Shown here piece by piece: positions 1 to 11,330 of a stretch of DNA of 64,000 nt. The notes beneath the pieces are model-generated. The model worked only from the letters and a program-made list of their open reading frames with translations, was not told the DNA's origin and did no database searches. How positions within the stretch are numbered: the stretch's first letter is position 1; each line of letters begins with the position of its first letter. Source of the DNA: Owenia fusiformis (lineage: Eukaryota; Annelida; Polychaeta; Sabellida; Oweniidae). Both the position numbers and the translations under genes were made by a program. Where the stretch lies: contig CAIIXF020000001.1 of assembly GCA_903813345.2 (NCBI GenBank), positions 12,075,915 through 12,139,914 on the forward strand. Reading direction: 5' to 3'.

Positions 1-1344
1 GCTGCAGTTTTATTGTTTTTAGATTTATCGATTAGCTCAGCGTAACTCATTTGTTTTATTTCTCAAGATTCTATATTAAACTGTCTCTAATTCATCTTTT
101 TGTTATTTCGAAAGAGAGTTACATCTGAGATTTCAGACTGCTCTATGTTCATCCTCAAAAAATGACATTGGTATTTCGCATCAAGAGGAGATGTGATGAT
201 GAAGTAGGATTTTTACATCAGTAGAACATTTTGACATGTTCACGGCTGTCTTTTGAATTGTCAGCCATTTTGATCCATTATGTAATTGTAGTCATCCATC
301 TGGGTCTTCATTTAAGTGATTAATGTTCTGTCAGGCGCAAATGGAGAAAATGAGCAATATGTTTCACTTTTCAGTAGTCATCTTATATCAAAAATTCTGT
401 GTAATTAAAATATACAGGAGAGGGTAGATAGATTGGATAGATTTTGTAGACAAAAATCATCAGAATTATAAAGAATATCAGCATGGTGCCAAAGAAGAGG
501 TGAGGTAAACAAGGGTTGGTATGGTAACTCAATATTTTGGTAAGGAGGTTTTTGTGGCACACTGGAACTTTTCAGTTCAGTTGAAAAAAAGTTTAAATAA
601 AAGATAAATTGTAAATGTTAGACAGAAAATTTATAAATATTTAGAAAATACCTATTGCATGGAGTATATTATTTTATTTGAGATAATAAAACATCTGAGT
701 TAAAAAAATAGTGAGATTTTCTTAGTATTTTTATGAAAAATAGCGTAATCCCCTCTTTATACCGGACAAATCTATCAATGTTTTGTTTACAGGGAAAAGG
801 AAGCTATTAGCTATACTATACTACAATTTCCAATTAGTAGAACCTTGACTGTTTCATCTTCTTTACCTCTTAAAGGCACAAGGAGATTTAATAAGGTATT
901 TTTTCTTGATGAGAAAAAGATCAAAAGTGAGAATTACCTGACTGAAGGTACATGCATCTTACAAACGAATCACAATGATTTCTAATCAGTTGACTAAGTT
1001 TCGTTTTAAATCATGAACCTATTGATATAACTTTGGGGTGAAACCATCCACAGACAATGATATTTGTAATATTATGACATGAAAAAAGTCTATAATAATA
1101 GATGTAAACTAAACATAACACCTGGGTATATATTTGATATTGAAAGAAAATCGAATTGTCTCACTCAATCCCACTCACAAAAATTATATTCACCTCCCGG
1201 GAGTTTTTGCCGAACAAAGCTTCTTATTTTGTTTATTTGGGTCAATATAGAATGCTATAATGATGATCGTATGTGAGGGACGATATTTTCCAAACAAAGT
1301 TGAAAATGGAGATTTTGAAGCTACAAAAGCCTATTAATGTCATT
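1..1344. other. AT-rich stretch without recognised features
   Basis: I see no convincing exon, RNA gene or complete repeat here. Small open frames are short and lack matching splice sites. The stretch is probably intronic or intergenic. Confidence 0.5.
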
Positions 1345-1458
1345 GTCACATTTGCTCCGATTTTTACTTCGACACCTGGCAGATTGAGTATTTTGTACAA
1401 TTTTGAACAAAATTCTCATCGGCCGGGCACCGGTGCTGAAAATCGGAGCAAATGTGAC
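1345..1458. repeat. Hairpin MITE, copy 1 (GTCACATTTGCTCC termini)
   Basis: The element begins GTCACATTTGCTCCGAT and ends with the inverse, ATCGGAGCAAATGTGAC, giving about 17-bp terminal inverted repeats around a 114-bp unit. Its interior also has an inverted ATTTTG/CAAAAT pair. A diverged relative lies at 60543-60669 with the same ends and the same interior TTTTGAACAAAAT motif. It is a non-autonomous element with no coding capacity, and the open frame crossing it is an artefact. Confidence 0.7.
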
Positions 1459-1905
1459 CACAGCATAAACACAGGCAAATTTTATTTTCATCGTCATGCT
1501 CTGACACAGACAGTCAAAGTCTGTTGAATTTTTGATGTTGATGTGTTTATGTTATACAATAAAACTTTTTATTCCATAATAACATGTTTTCCCTGGGAAA
1601 TAAACAGGGAATGCAATTGATATTCAAAAAATTCTGTATCAGATCCCTTATCAGGCAAAATCCTGTATCAGTTCTATATCCGGGGATTTCTCTTGATTTT
1701 TACATTTTATGCTCTATATCCCTCAGTAAATACATTATATCGTATAGATATATTGTATTTCCCTCAGATGTACTCTGTGTCAAAAACGGCGCATGAAATA
1801 ACTTTGATATTTTAAAATGTCATATAGTTCTTTTTCACGCAAAAATCAGATATGGATTTTGTACTAATGACATTATGATTGAATATCATGGGATAAAAAC
1901 CTTCA
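1459..1905. other. AT-rich stretch with short internal inverted repeats
   Basis: No coding exon is supported. The segment contains repeated CTGTATCAG / CTATATCC words and a short palindromic block around 1725-1765 (TACATTATATCG..ATATATTGTA). It may be the decayed flank of the foldback that follows. Confidence 0.35.
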
Positions 1906-2005
1906 GGATTAAATATGGATGTATTCCTCGTGACAATATGATATTTCCCCCTGGGCCCTTGGTAAATATCATATTGTTCCTCAGAATAAAACCCATATTA
2001 AATCC
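1906..2005. repeat. Foldback (imperfect palindrome, about 41-bp arms)
   Basis: The left arm 1906-1946 (GGATTAAATATGG..AATATGATATTT) is the reverse complement, with mismatches, of the right arm 1964-2005 (AAATATCATATTG..CCATATTAAATCC). The spacer of about 17 bp is C/G-rich. It is probably a small hairpin-type MITE. Confidence 0.65.
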
Positions 2006-4178
2006 ATCCCAGTAAATAACCTCTATATCTTTCCTTAGATACATAATAGACATGGCATTTTTTCAAGTAAGTGATAATGTGAACATTGATCTCAAATTAA
2101 CCATAAAACTGTTTTTAAACATGCAAGAACTCCACACATTAGAATATTTCCTCTTCTATTCTTTGATACTAAGTTACCTATTGAGAAATTCTTAATGGAA
2201 ATTTAGTAGCTTTTATCAAGATTGAAGAGTAATTGTGTAAGTGATCATTGAGGGGTTAAAAAGTATCTGCTAATTATATGGTGCTTTGATCAGCGTATAC
2301 TTTGCGATAATTATTCATTACTCTTACCTGTACAAATTAAAAGTCAAGTTAAGTCATTTATAAAGATATAATATTTCCTTTACTTTAATCTGGGCATTTA
2401 ACACTCAAATCAACATCCAAAGGAATCCTTGATTTTCAATAAGGGATTTGCTTAATATAGCTGAATCAAGCTGAATAGAGGTCAGCACTTGTTTTGGTTG
2501 GGCCAGACTGCCATAGGCTTCAATGTTAATTAAAACTTGCAATAGTCACTTTATTTCATTATTTATCAAAATGTGTGTGTGGTATCAGTATTTGGTATCT
2601 GAAACAAATTGTTATTACACTTTTGTTATCAAATGGTAAATTTTTTCATGTTTAAGCATTGTTAATTAATTCAGTTAATCAAAACTATATCTTAACCCTA
2701 CTTTAATCTTCAAAAATTCATATTAGGTTCATTTTGAATTACTTTGTGTCAATGAATGGAGGGTTCCGAAGATGTAATACAATGTAAATTCATTTCTTTA
2801 GAGAGTGCTATTGTTTCAGACTGATTGATTCTTATATACTAGTCATGAGAGTTTGCCTTGGATGTGCTTGTTCAACATAATATGTTTTGTATGAACTGCC
2901 AAAAGAACAATTTTTGCAAATTACTGAATTTCCCAGAGGCATATAACATAGCCGTCAGTCTTGTATATTTCATTACCGAATGTTATCCTTCTATTTGGAA
3001 CAATTCACTTGTGATGTCTTTTTAATTAAACTATTTTTAAACTATTGATTTGGTATTGTAATTTACTTCATAGAATTCTATCGTTTTAGTATGAACATTT
3101 TCCCACAGTGTTTTTTGTTTAAATGTCACTTTAGATTGATTGCAGACATATTAGTATTAAACTAGGTTTCTGCTTTTACCATAAGTCTTCCTGACCAGAA
3201 TAATAGATGTGTTTTGGAAATGTCTTTCTTTTCACAGAAGTATTGTTATGTTGGGATATGTGATTGTGATTCCAGGTTATTTATATAATCCTACATTGTC
3301 TTCATTGGAGTATGACTGATAGACTTAGGGAAGGTCTATCCCCATGCCCTTATAAAAGATTGGCCTCAATCTTTGAAAAACTTGAATTTTCAGAAAGGAA
3401 GGCAAATTTTTTTCTTTTTCTTTGCAAGCTCAAAAAGGGATTTTCTAAAGATATATTCTTTGGTCCCCTTTTCAATTTAATAGGATCTAAAAGAGATACT
3501 CTCGGAATCTTGACAATCGTGCCTACTGCTGTTTTTAATAAACCCTTCATTATCATTGTTATGCTTAAATCAACAGTAATTACAACTGACTCATCATAAT
3601 TTCATAACCTACTCATACACTGTATTTACAGATAGTAAACAAAAAAGGTTATGTTATTGGACAACCTGTATATCCTCTTACTTTCTCATATTTTCTTAGT
3701 TTGCATGTTGATTGATGGTTCAGCATAATCCTAATCAATTCCATGAGCAATGGCATTTCATTGATATTACACAAATATAAACAATATAATACAATATTTA
3801 TTGTTTATTTTTGATAATGTTTGATTTTATGCTCTTTAATTGTACCACTCATAAAAACAATATTTCCTTTTGTAATTTTCTTTGTTTTTGTTTTATTGCC
3901 ATGACATTTACAAAGGTTAAGTGCCAGTAAATAATATTGAGCAATAAAATTTCCGCAAATAATGACTTAACTTTTATTGTCTATTTCCTTTTTATTACAT
4001 TTGTTACTAAACTTACAGAATAACGCTGAAAATGTTTCCTTATGACATTTTGTGTATTTTACATCTGTAGGTCTAATTTTGTATAGAAAACTCTGAGGAT
4101 TTTTTACGGGAATAGAAAAGCATTTTTCTATTTGTTTCACAATTAGGGATATAAAGAGTTTGATGATTCTAAGCTTAC
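2006..4178. other. AT-rich intronic or intergenic stretch
   Basis: Frames are open on both strands around 3350-3556, but neither has splice sites or composition that I trust. If the start exon at 4179-4238 is real, this is where its first intron and perhaps later exons would lie, since that gene runs toward lower coordinates. I could not identify those exons. Confidence 0.4.
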
Positions 4179-4238
4179 CTTGTACATGGTTGAGAACAGC
4201 TCCACTCCGCAAGCATCACCATTCAATTTCCTCTTCAT
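4179..4238 (-). CDS. Candidate first coding exon, unrecognised gene
   Basis: On the minus strand an ATG opens a 20-codon frame, MKRKLNGDACGVELFSTMYK. It ends exactly at a strong donor, AAG|GTAAGC (phase 0). A stop lies in frame four codons upstream of the ATG, so this is the first possible start in that frame. The sequence upstream (higher coordinates) has no long frame and could be a 5' UTR. The remaining exons would lie below 4173 and were not found; they may be outside the window. Twenty residues are too few to name a family. The call rests on the donor, the upstream stop and the non-repetitive composition, and a chance match is possible. Confidence 0.4.
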
Positions 4239-4830
4239 GAACAGAACTTATCTGCCGTTCTGAGTCCTAACTCTGATGTATGCCTCTGAATTAATTGAAA
4301 CTGATCTTACAAACATTCCGCTATCAGAAATAAGCTCCGCATTACCATACTTCTGATCTCTGTTAATATTTCTAAACTTCCAATCAATGTTTGAATCCTT
4401 GCTTTAGAGCCAGCCTGGATGTCGAAATTTATGTCTTGGCTTAATCTGCAGTCTCACCTTTAGTGCTTTATTTTGCTTATTACCCATTTACGTGAAAGTT
4501 TATAGCCCACTAGCTGTAACAATAGACTCTCTGAGAAGTAATTCAGCAAATATTTCCATGATAGATGTGTATTAGGTAAGGCTAGAGCCCAGTAATTGTT
4601 CTGTCATAATGCTTTATCTCATTGTAGGCCTCACTAAGTTGGTGAGGTGGTTAATCACTGAGATTAGTTATTAATACAAGTAGGTTGATGTTCTTGTGTT
4701 TTATTATTTTCTATTTTTTACTTACTTACATTATTGACTGATGGATATATAATATATTGATATCACTGAGTTGGCTGGTCACTGAGATAGTTATTGATAA
4801 GAAAGTTGATGTTCTTATTTTTCATTTTTA
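4239..4830. other. Possible 5' flank of the minus-strand start exon
   Basis: This is mixed-composition sequence with no clear TATA box or CpG-rich block. It would hold the 5' UTR and promoter if the exon at 4179-4238 is genuine. Nothing else is recognised. Confidence 0.3.
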
Positions 4831-4972
4831 TGTGACCACCACAAGTGGTGACATATTGTTATTAGTCTCCAACTTTTTTTTGTGGATGGTGGTTGGTGTT
4901 CAGCGTTTGGCAATAAATGCAGTTTTTGGTAACAAATGACAGGTGGTGATATTTTGCATGCTAATGCCTTGT
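4831..4972 (+). repeat. Interspersed repeat A, copy 1
   Basis: This is one of four copies in the window (also at 26221, 27374 and 47044). The shared layout is a head with a small palindrome (CACCAC..GTGGTG), then TCTCCAACTTTTTT, then GT-rich GGTTGGTGTTCAG units in variable number, then a conserved tail TAACAAATGACAGGTGGTGA..TTTTGCATGNTAATGCC. It has no coding capacity, and the class is unknown (SINE or MITE). Confidence 0.7.
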
Positions 4973-4990
4973 ATATTATTTTACATAGTA

Positions 4991-5634
4991 CAGGGTGTCC
5001 AGAAAGTATGGCCCCCCCCCCTAGGCAGACATATTCCAGTGTCCTCATAGTATGTGTCATATATCATTTTAAAGCTTATCCAAAGTTACATTGATTTGCC
5101 AAGTATCATGGTTTAACTCCCAAATGGGAAAAAGTTACGATCATTTTAAAAGTTAGTGTTTTGTCAAAATAAAGTTCAATTTTACACCACATTACTAGTC
5201 AATGTGTCCCCCCTTGGCCATGTTAACAGCAGCAATTATTTTCAGATATGTCCTTAAAAGCCCTTCAAATAGGGGTGTGGAATTTTATAACCCTCTAAAA
5301 CCTGTTAAGGGACTTTAGAAGAGTTTCCTTAGAGTTTCTACCCTCAGCATTCTCTTTTTCCAACTCAATATCCCTCCGACCAGAAAAGAATTGCTGCTTT
5401 TAAGATGGCCAGGGAGGACACATTGACTAGTGATTTGGTGTAAAATTGATCTTAATTTTGACCAAAAACTAAATTTTGAAATGCCTGTAATTTTTTCACA
5501 TTTGAGAGTTGAACCATGATACTTGGCGAATCAATGTAACTTTGGATAAACATTAAAATGATATATGACACATACTATGACGACACTGGTATATGTCTGC
5601 CTAGGGGGGGGCCCCATACTTTCGGGACACCCTG
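4991..5634. mobile_element. TA-flanked MITE, intact copy (mariner-like ends)
   Basis: The element starts CAGGGTGTCCAGAAAGTATG and ends with CATACTTTCGGGACACCCTG, inverted termini that continue imperfectly well inward (the AGGCAGACATA..CCAGTGTC block recurs inverted near the right end). TA dinucleotides flank both ends (4989-4990 and 5635-5636), as expected for Tc1/mariner-type integration. There is no transposase frame in its 644 bp. It is the reference for the interrupted copy at 7873-11330. Confidence 0.85.
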
Positions 5635-6291
5635 TATATAGAGATTTTTTATTAATATCACTGAGTTGGTGAGTTGGCTATCACTGAGACAATTATTAAC
5701 ACAAATGGGTTGATGTCGTTGTTTTTCATTTTTCATTTTATATTATATTACATTATATATGGAGATTATGTAGCTGATGTGATAGTTGATATTCAGTCAG
5801 AATACAAAGTCTATAAGTATATCCTCCAGAGGATAAATTGAATATTTTTCATTCCCTGATGGATTTTGATTTCTTGCAACATCACTTCATTGAATAAAGG
5901 GACTAAAATGGATAGAGATACAATGGGTGTAAGAGCCTAAGTTAGTATATAGGTAGATGAATCTCTCTTTAAGGAAGCAAAATCAACTATTAGAAAGAGT
6001 AGGATAACGACAATTTCGAAAAAATGTCACAATTTTACAATGCTTTTTTGCACTCATCATTCCATGTCATGTCTATTTTCTAAAAAGTCAGTTTTGAAAA
6101 GGGCAGTGGAAAAAGAGGGTATTGTCATTTTTACTTCTAATGAATTTGGAGATTTCTGCATCTTGGATAACTTCTATTGCCAAAGGGAAAAAAGGGGGTA
6201 GGAAATGTCAGTTGTGCTTCCTCTAGTGTGTTCGAGCGTTAACATCAGCTGCCTGTAGTCAGATCGACTAACAAAACAATCTTTTTTTGGG
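5635..6291. other. Unannotated stretch
   Basis: I see no exon, RNA gene or complete repeat. Short ATTGATATCACTGAGTTGG-type words flanking the MITE on both sides (near 4760 and 5655) indicate that it inserted into an older local repeat. Confidence 0.35.
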
Positions 6292-6385
6292 GTTGTCAAG
6301 TTGGCCGAGAGGGCTTGAGCGCCGGGACGTTCAGGCTAGGCGATTGGGCGCCGTAACCACGAGGTTGCGAGTTCGAGATGCGTGT
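6292..6385 (+). repeat. tRNA-derived (SINE-like) head
   Basis: A box A-like TGGCCGAGAGGGC is followed about 50 nt later by a box B-like GCGAGTTCGAGATGC, the internal RNA polymerase III promoter layout of leucine/serine-type tRNAs. The ends do not pair into an acceptor stem, so it is not an intact tRNA gene. A degenerate SINE head or tRNA pseudogene fits best. Confidence 0.45.
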
Positions 6386-6526
6386 GTTCCTTGTGTTTAT
6401 TCATTCTATATTTGATCAGATATCTCAATTCCGTTTTCAGTGTTTTTAGAGATTGCTTATAACATTTATACTCTCTATCCCTTCTTATTTCTAAATAAGT
6501 TGATAACCTGTATTTCGTGAACATCT

Positions 6527-6655
6527 ATGGAGCCACAAAAAAGTGTTCACAGTAAGTAGGTAGGTGTGCACTACAAAGAGGGAATTTTATACAGGAGTCA
6601 ATATAAAATATGTTGGAGCTGTGTTTACTAAAGACAGGTACTCACTAGAGAGAGG
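6527..6655. repeat. Fragment of the CAGTRAAACCTGTC MITE family
   Basis: The segment AAAAAGTGTTCAC..GGTAGGTGT..GGGATTTTATACAGGAGT-like..ACTAAAGACAGG matches the interior of the element at 36003-36174 in the same order. The terminal repeats are lost or mutated, and it is heavily diverged. Confidence 0.45.
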
Positions 6656-7168
6656 TATTCACTTAGGTCTTAATACATAACCATGCTTATATGTCTTCAT
6701 ATAAATAAGGCCAAAATAAATTGATGAATTGGTTTTGTAATATGGCCTTAATGAAGAATTCTACTTGTTCTTATTCTTGATTACTGGTTTAGCCCCCAAG
6801 GCCCTAGTTGTATATGCTATCCCCAACTTACAAGGGATTAAGTTAATGCCAAGTCAAGTTTGGAAATTGATTGATTTCAGAAAATGTCAAGAATATGACC
6901 AAACTTGTTCATCTTTTGGCAGAAGATTAATTGCCTCATCAACTCTGTTGTTATGCTCATCCTCTTCTTCCTAGGGATACACTAATAACACTAATGTGTT
7001 TTTTTGTATTTTGCTGTACTGTCATATCAACTGCATGTATGAAGTAGTTTGTGGTTCCCTATTTGTTCTCATGTTGTTAAATATTATATGAAATAAACCA
7101 AATTGATGAAGACACAAAAATGGTCTAAATGTTGCTTGAATTGTTTATTCTGATGGATTAAACAAAAA
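6656..7168. other. Unannotated stretch
   Basis: A plus-strand open frame at 6765-6974 reads as hydrophobic residues ending in a Ser run and lacks splice-site support. I do not call it coding. Nothing else is seen. Confidence 0.35.
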
Positions 7169-7232
7169 ACAATATAAGAGCAATCGCCTTGTAAACGAGG
7201 GTTTGTGGGTCGATCCCCACTGGGGTGGACTG
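7169..7232 (+). repeat. tRNA-Thr(TGT)-like 3' half, degenerate
   Basis: CCTTGTAAACGAGG resembles an anticodon arm with anticodon TGT. GGGTCGATCCCC plus ACTGGGG resembles a T arm and 3' acceptor strand. The 5' half (D arm, acceptor strand) is not recognisable. It is a tRNA pseudogene or SINE remnant, not a functional gene. Confidence 0.4.
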
Positions 7233-7764
7233 ACTTTTTCACATCAGCCATTAGCATGAAGGATTTCATTCTGTGTTTTCATTAATTAAATAAAAACAGG
7301 TCTTCACAAGCACATGTTTTTGGATTTCTGGCAGTCTGAGACTTATATTTATGGATAGCTACCCATAAAAGGATAAATCATTATACACATAATTCATAAA
7401 TGTAGAAATCAGGCTCATGGCTCATTTACCACAAGTATCCTAAATGTCAGACGGATACTGAAAAATGTCAATAAAAATGACGAAATGTCAACATTTACTG
7501 ATGCCATTATTAACATGATTAATTTCACAGGTCAGAAGAACGAAATGATGGGTCCCTAAATACAGCTCTAATTGAATCTCTCACATTTGTGATTATTGAA
7601 AATAAGATGAGAATATCGAATGTGATTACACACCTTCAAATTGTATAGTGTAAATTGTCTTTTGTGGCTATAGCAACTGAACCTTTATGTTTATGATTAT
7701 TTTTTCTCTCAATTCTATTCCATCAAATGAAGTTTGGGGGATATAGAGAATGGCACCCTCAATC

Positions 7765-7825
7765 CGTTTGTCTGTCCATCCATCCAAACATCTGTCTGTC
7801 CGTCTGTCTGAACATCCATCCGGTC
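7765..7825. repeat. Short tetranucleotide microsatellite (TCTG/TCCA)
   Basis: Imperfect runs of TCTG, TCCA and TCCG occur in tandem (GTCTGTCCATCCATCC, then TCTGTCTGTCCGTCTGTCTG). There is no coding support. Confidence 0.6.
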
Positions 7826-8043
7826 AATTACGAAATACAATTGACCTAATGTTTTAATCTGGTGAAGCTTTACAGGGTGTCCCGAAAGTATGGGGCCCCC
7901 CCTAGGCAGACATATTCCAGTGTCGTCATAGTATGTGTCATATATCATTTTAAAGCTTATCCAAAGTTACATTGATTCGCCAAGTATCATGGTTTAACTC
8001 CCAAATGGGAAAAAGTTACAGTCATTTTAAAAGTTAGTGTTTT

Positions 8044-10853
8044 CACACGGTAGTATCTCTTCGGGACGTATCGAAACCACTCCGTCCCGAAAAACCGTTA
8101 ATTTGAATTTAAAACCTACCCCAGTGTTTGAAAATCAAGGATTGTGAGTCTCACACTTCACCGTTTTTCTTCAAACTTGTTCCGTACAAAGCTTCACAGA
8201 AATACCTTTCAGTCGATACATTGTGTTCGTGTACAAAGTACCTCGTTTTAGCTGCGTTTTGGTCCTCAGCTGCGAGATAAAGCAAATTTTCATAACTTTC
8301 AACTGTAAGTCAAGTTATCTCGCCAGTCTTTTACCCATTCTCGCTCATAATTTCAGAATGGACTCCCATTACAACCTTCCATCGCTACGTTTTGATTTTT
8401 GGGCATCAAACGCAGCAGTTTCTAAATCATCCACACATCTCTTAAAATTTGACTAATACGTCCCGTCACCTTCCACTACGCCCCGCCGAGTCTATGACTA
8501 CAAACGTGGAGTTGTATTCTAAAACATTTTGTTCATCGTTGTGTAATTTTACATAGGTTTGCCTTGGTCGATTCTTAACACCAGTCTTAAGTTTAGCATA
8601 CATACGGAGTATAACTATAACTGATTGCCTGAAATTGATAATTTAAATGTTTGTGAAGATGTTGCTTTTTTACTTTAATTATATGTAATTGTCCTGTATT
8701 TGATTTTGTGAGGAAACCAAGTGTCTGGTTTGAAACACAATAAAATCTGGAATCTTGTTTTGCTAATGTTCAACATAAATAATTTATAAATTATCGGCCG
8801 AGGGCAGATTAGAGCGGATCAATCAATGATGTACAAAAAGTAACATGTAAAAGAAAAAATGCTATACTATTGTGATGACTATTGCTCTCGACAGAAAGCT
8901 TCAATTTTCATTGCATCATATTTATTTATTTACCTGTATTTAAACAGAGTGGTTTTAAACATATGCAGTTACTACTTAAATGATAATAACACTATTTGCT
9001 TAATTCTATGAAGAATGTTTTTATAGTTTTTAATATTCTATCGTCCAGCGCATTCTCTCCGAATTATTGATCTGGACCACTTACGCTTTTACACCGGTGT
9101 AAAAGGGTAGGTGGTCCTCTCAAATTATGGTCCTAGTCTCTATTGATTTATATGGTGACCTAATTACAACTATTTTCCTTATTATTTATACAGGGCCAGT
9201 AAAGGCCGTTGGGAAAGGGGACCATAATCCCCAGAGGACCATAATTTCTTTCACACCGGTGTAAAAGCGTACTCACCTATTTTGACAATTCTGTAAACTT
9301 TTGTAACGTTAGGTAGCTACATTGAACAAAAAATATAAATTTAAAAAACTCCTACTGCATTGTTGAAATCATTATCCCGGTACATTTCACTGATTCAATT
9401 TTCACTGATTGCACTGGACGAAATTAGTTGAACTCTTCTATGGGAAGGTAGCATACTTCATTTTACCGTCAAGTTAGGTACAGTAGACAGCTGAATTTGC
9501 TATCTTTATTTAACAAAAAAGTTGATACGTTTCTTCAGGTTCAACAAAGTTATAGGTTAGGGTTGTCCAAATCTGCAAAATTTTCCAAAAATCTGTCATC
9601 TGATAGATTCTAGTTACAAATTGACTCTTGGTACAAATATTTCCACTCTAGACCCCTGGGAAATTTTGCCACGCGTCTCACTTGAAGTTTTGGTAATTTT
9701 GACAAATATGCCGTTTTCATAAATGGTTTATAACTCAAAATTAAACTGTTATATTTCAGGAATATGTATTTTTTCTTCATCATGTATGATTTTCAATAAC
9801 CCTACAGGCACCACTTTTTTAGCTAAATCCATCGGGAAACTTTGCCACGCTTAATTTCAAAATAACGGAGATGTTATCAAAATTGAGCAATATTGGCACA
9901 AAAACGTTTCTAGATTCATATAAAGAATGCATCATCATACAACACTAATTGGTATACATGTATAAACAACATCTACTGACTTGGTCTGATAATGTAATAT
10001 AAAGATTTTAACTGTTGTGTGTCAACCTTTCTTCTGTATGATTCCATTGGATTACATTATGAAACGTGTACCATATAAAATGATACATGTTTCTAACGTT
10101 ATGCTGAAAATAATATAATTGACATCACCCATCCTTTCGCATTTTAACATTTTTTCAAGGATAGGGCACTTTAAACGTTTCTTAAAAATATTTTCAATTG
10201 TTCAGTAATTAAAATCTTTATATTGCAATATCGGGAAATCTAAATTTTAGGGAGATTTTGGACCACCCTATTATAGGTATATTGAAAATGGACAAGAATG
10301 AGCAAATCTTAAAACACAATCCGATTGGTATTTAGAATCGACAATGGCAACCTACAAACGGACACATCGATGGACAAATTTTTTAGAATGCAACTCTACG
10401 TGTATAGTAAGAGACTCGGCGGGGCGTAGTGGAAGATGACGGGACGTATTGGTCAAATTTGAAGAGATGTGTGGATGATTTAGAAACTGCTGCGTTTGAT
10501 GCCCAAAAATCAAGACGTAGCGATGGAAGGTTGTAATGGGAGTCCATTCTGAAATTATGGGCGAGAATGGGTAAAAGACTGGCGAGATAACTAGTTGAAA
10601 GTTATGAAAATTTGCTTTATCTCACAGCTGGGGACCAAAACGCCGCTAAAACGAGGTACTTTGTACACGAAAACAATGTATCGACTGAAAGGTATTTCTG
10701 TGAAGCTTTGTACGGAACAAGTTTGAAGAAAAACGGTGAAGTGTGAGACTCACAATCCTTGATTTTCAAACACTGGGGTAGGTTTTAAATTCAAATTAAC
10801 GGTTTTTCGGGACGGAGTGGTTTCGATACGTCCCGAAGAGATACTACCGCGTG
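8044..10853. mobile_element. 2.8 kb transposon with about 490-bp inverted termini starting CAC
   Basis: The termini are CACACGGTAGTATCTCTTCG on the left and the inverse of CACGCGGTAGTATCTCTTCG on the right. The inverted arms run about 8044-8538 and 10368-10853 with few mismatches. The flanks share GTTTT (8039-8043 and 10854-10858), a 5-bp target duplication that is single in the intact MITE at 4991-5634. The 1.8 kb interior has no long frame, so the element is non-autonomous. CAC ends plus 5-bp duplications are the pattern known for Transib/ProtoRAG-type elements. This copy has no transposase to confirm that, so the superfamily is inference only. Confidence 0.8.
9083..9270. repeat. Nested palindromic mini-element (TTTTACACCGGTGTAAAA)
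   Basis: Inside the 2.8 kb transposon, ACGCTTTTACACCGGTG opens and CACCGGTGTAAAAGCGT closes a 188-bp unit. The left end contains a perfect 18-bp palindrome at 9087-9104 and the right end nearly repeats it. A second inverted pair (GGTCCTCTCAAATTATGGTCC and GGACCATAATCCCCAGAGGACC, both imperfect) lies inside. It could be an independent foldback MITE or the internal regulatory part of the host element. Confidence 0.6.
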
Positions 10854-11330
10854 GTTTTATCAAAATAAAGTTCAATTTTACACCACATTACGAGTTAATG
10901 AGTCCCCGCTTGGACATGTAAGCAGCATCAATTATTTTCAAATATGACCTTAAAAGCCCTTCAAATAGGGGTGTGGAATTTTATAACCCTCTTAAAACCT
11001 GCCAAGGCACTTTAGAAGAGTTTCCCTTGAGTTTCTATCCTCATCGTTCTCTTTTTCCAACTCAATATCCATCCGACCCGAAAAGAATTGCTGCTTTTAA
11101 GATGGCCCAGGAGGACACATTGACTAGTGATTTGATGTAAAATTGAACTGAATTTTGACCAAACACTAAATTTTGAAATGCCTGTAATTTTTTCACATTT
11201 GAGAGTTGAACCATGATACTTGGTGAATCAATGTAACTTTGGATAAGCTTTAAAATGATATATGACACATACTATGACGACACTGGTATATGTCTGCCTA
11301 GGGGGGGCCCCATACTTTCGGGACACCCTG

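Larger units (their letters stand above)
7873..11330. mobile_element. TA-flanked MITE, second copy, split by a nested transposon
   Basis: The same family as 4991-5634: it begins CAGGGTGTCCCGAAAGTATG and ends CATACTTTCGGGACACCCTG, with TA on each side (7871-7872 and 11331-11332). The left part 7873-8043 and the right part 10854-11330 together align along the intact copy. The gap between them is a younger insertion (8044-10853), so the order of events is MITE first and the CAC-ended transposon later. Confidence 0.85.

Noticed and set aside
6292-6385. Intact tRNA gene
   Set aside because: Boxes A and B are present but the acceptor strands do not pair, so only a SINE or pseudogene head is supported.
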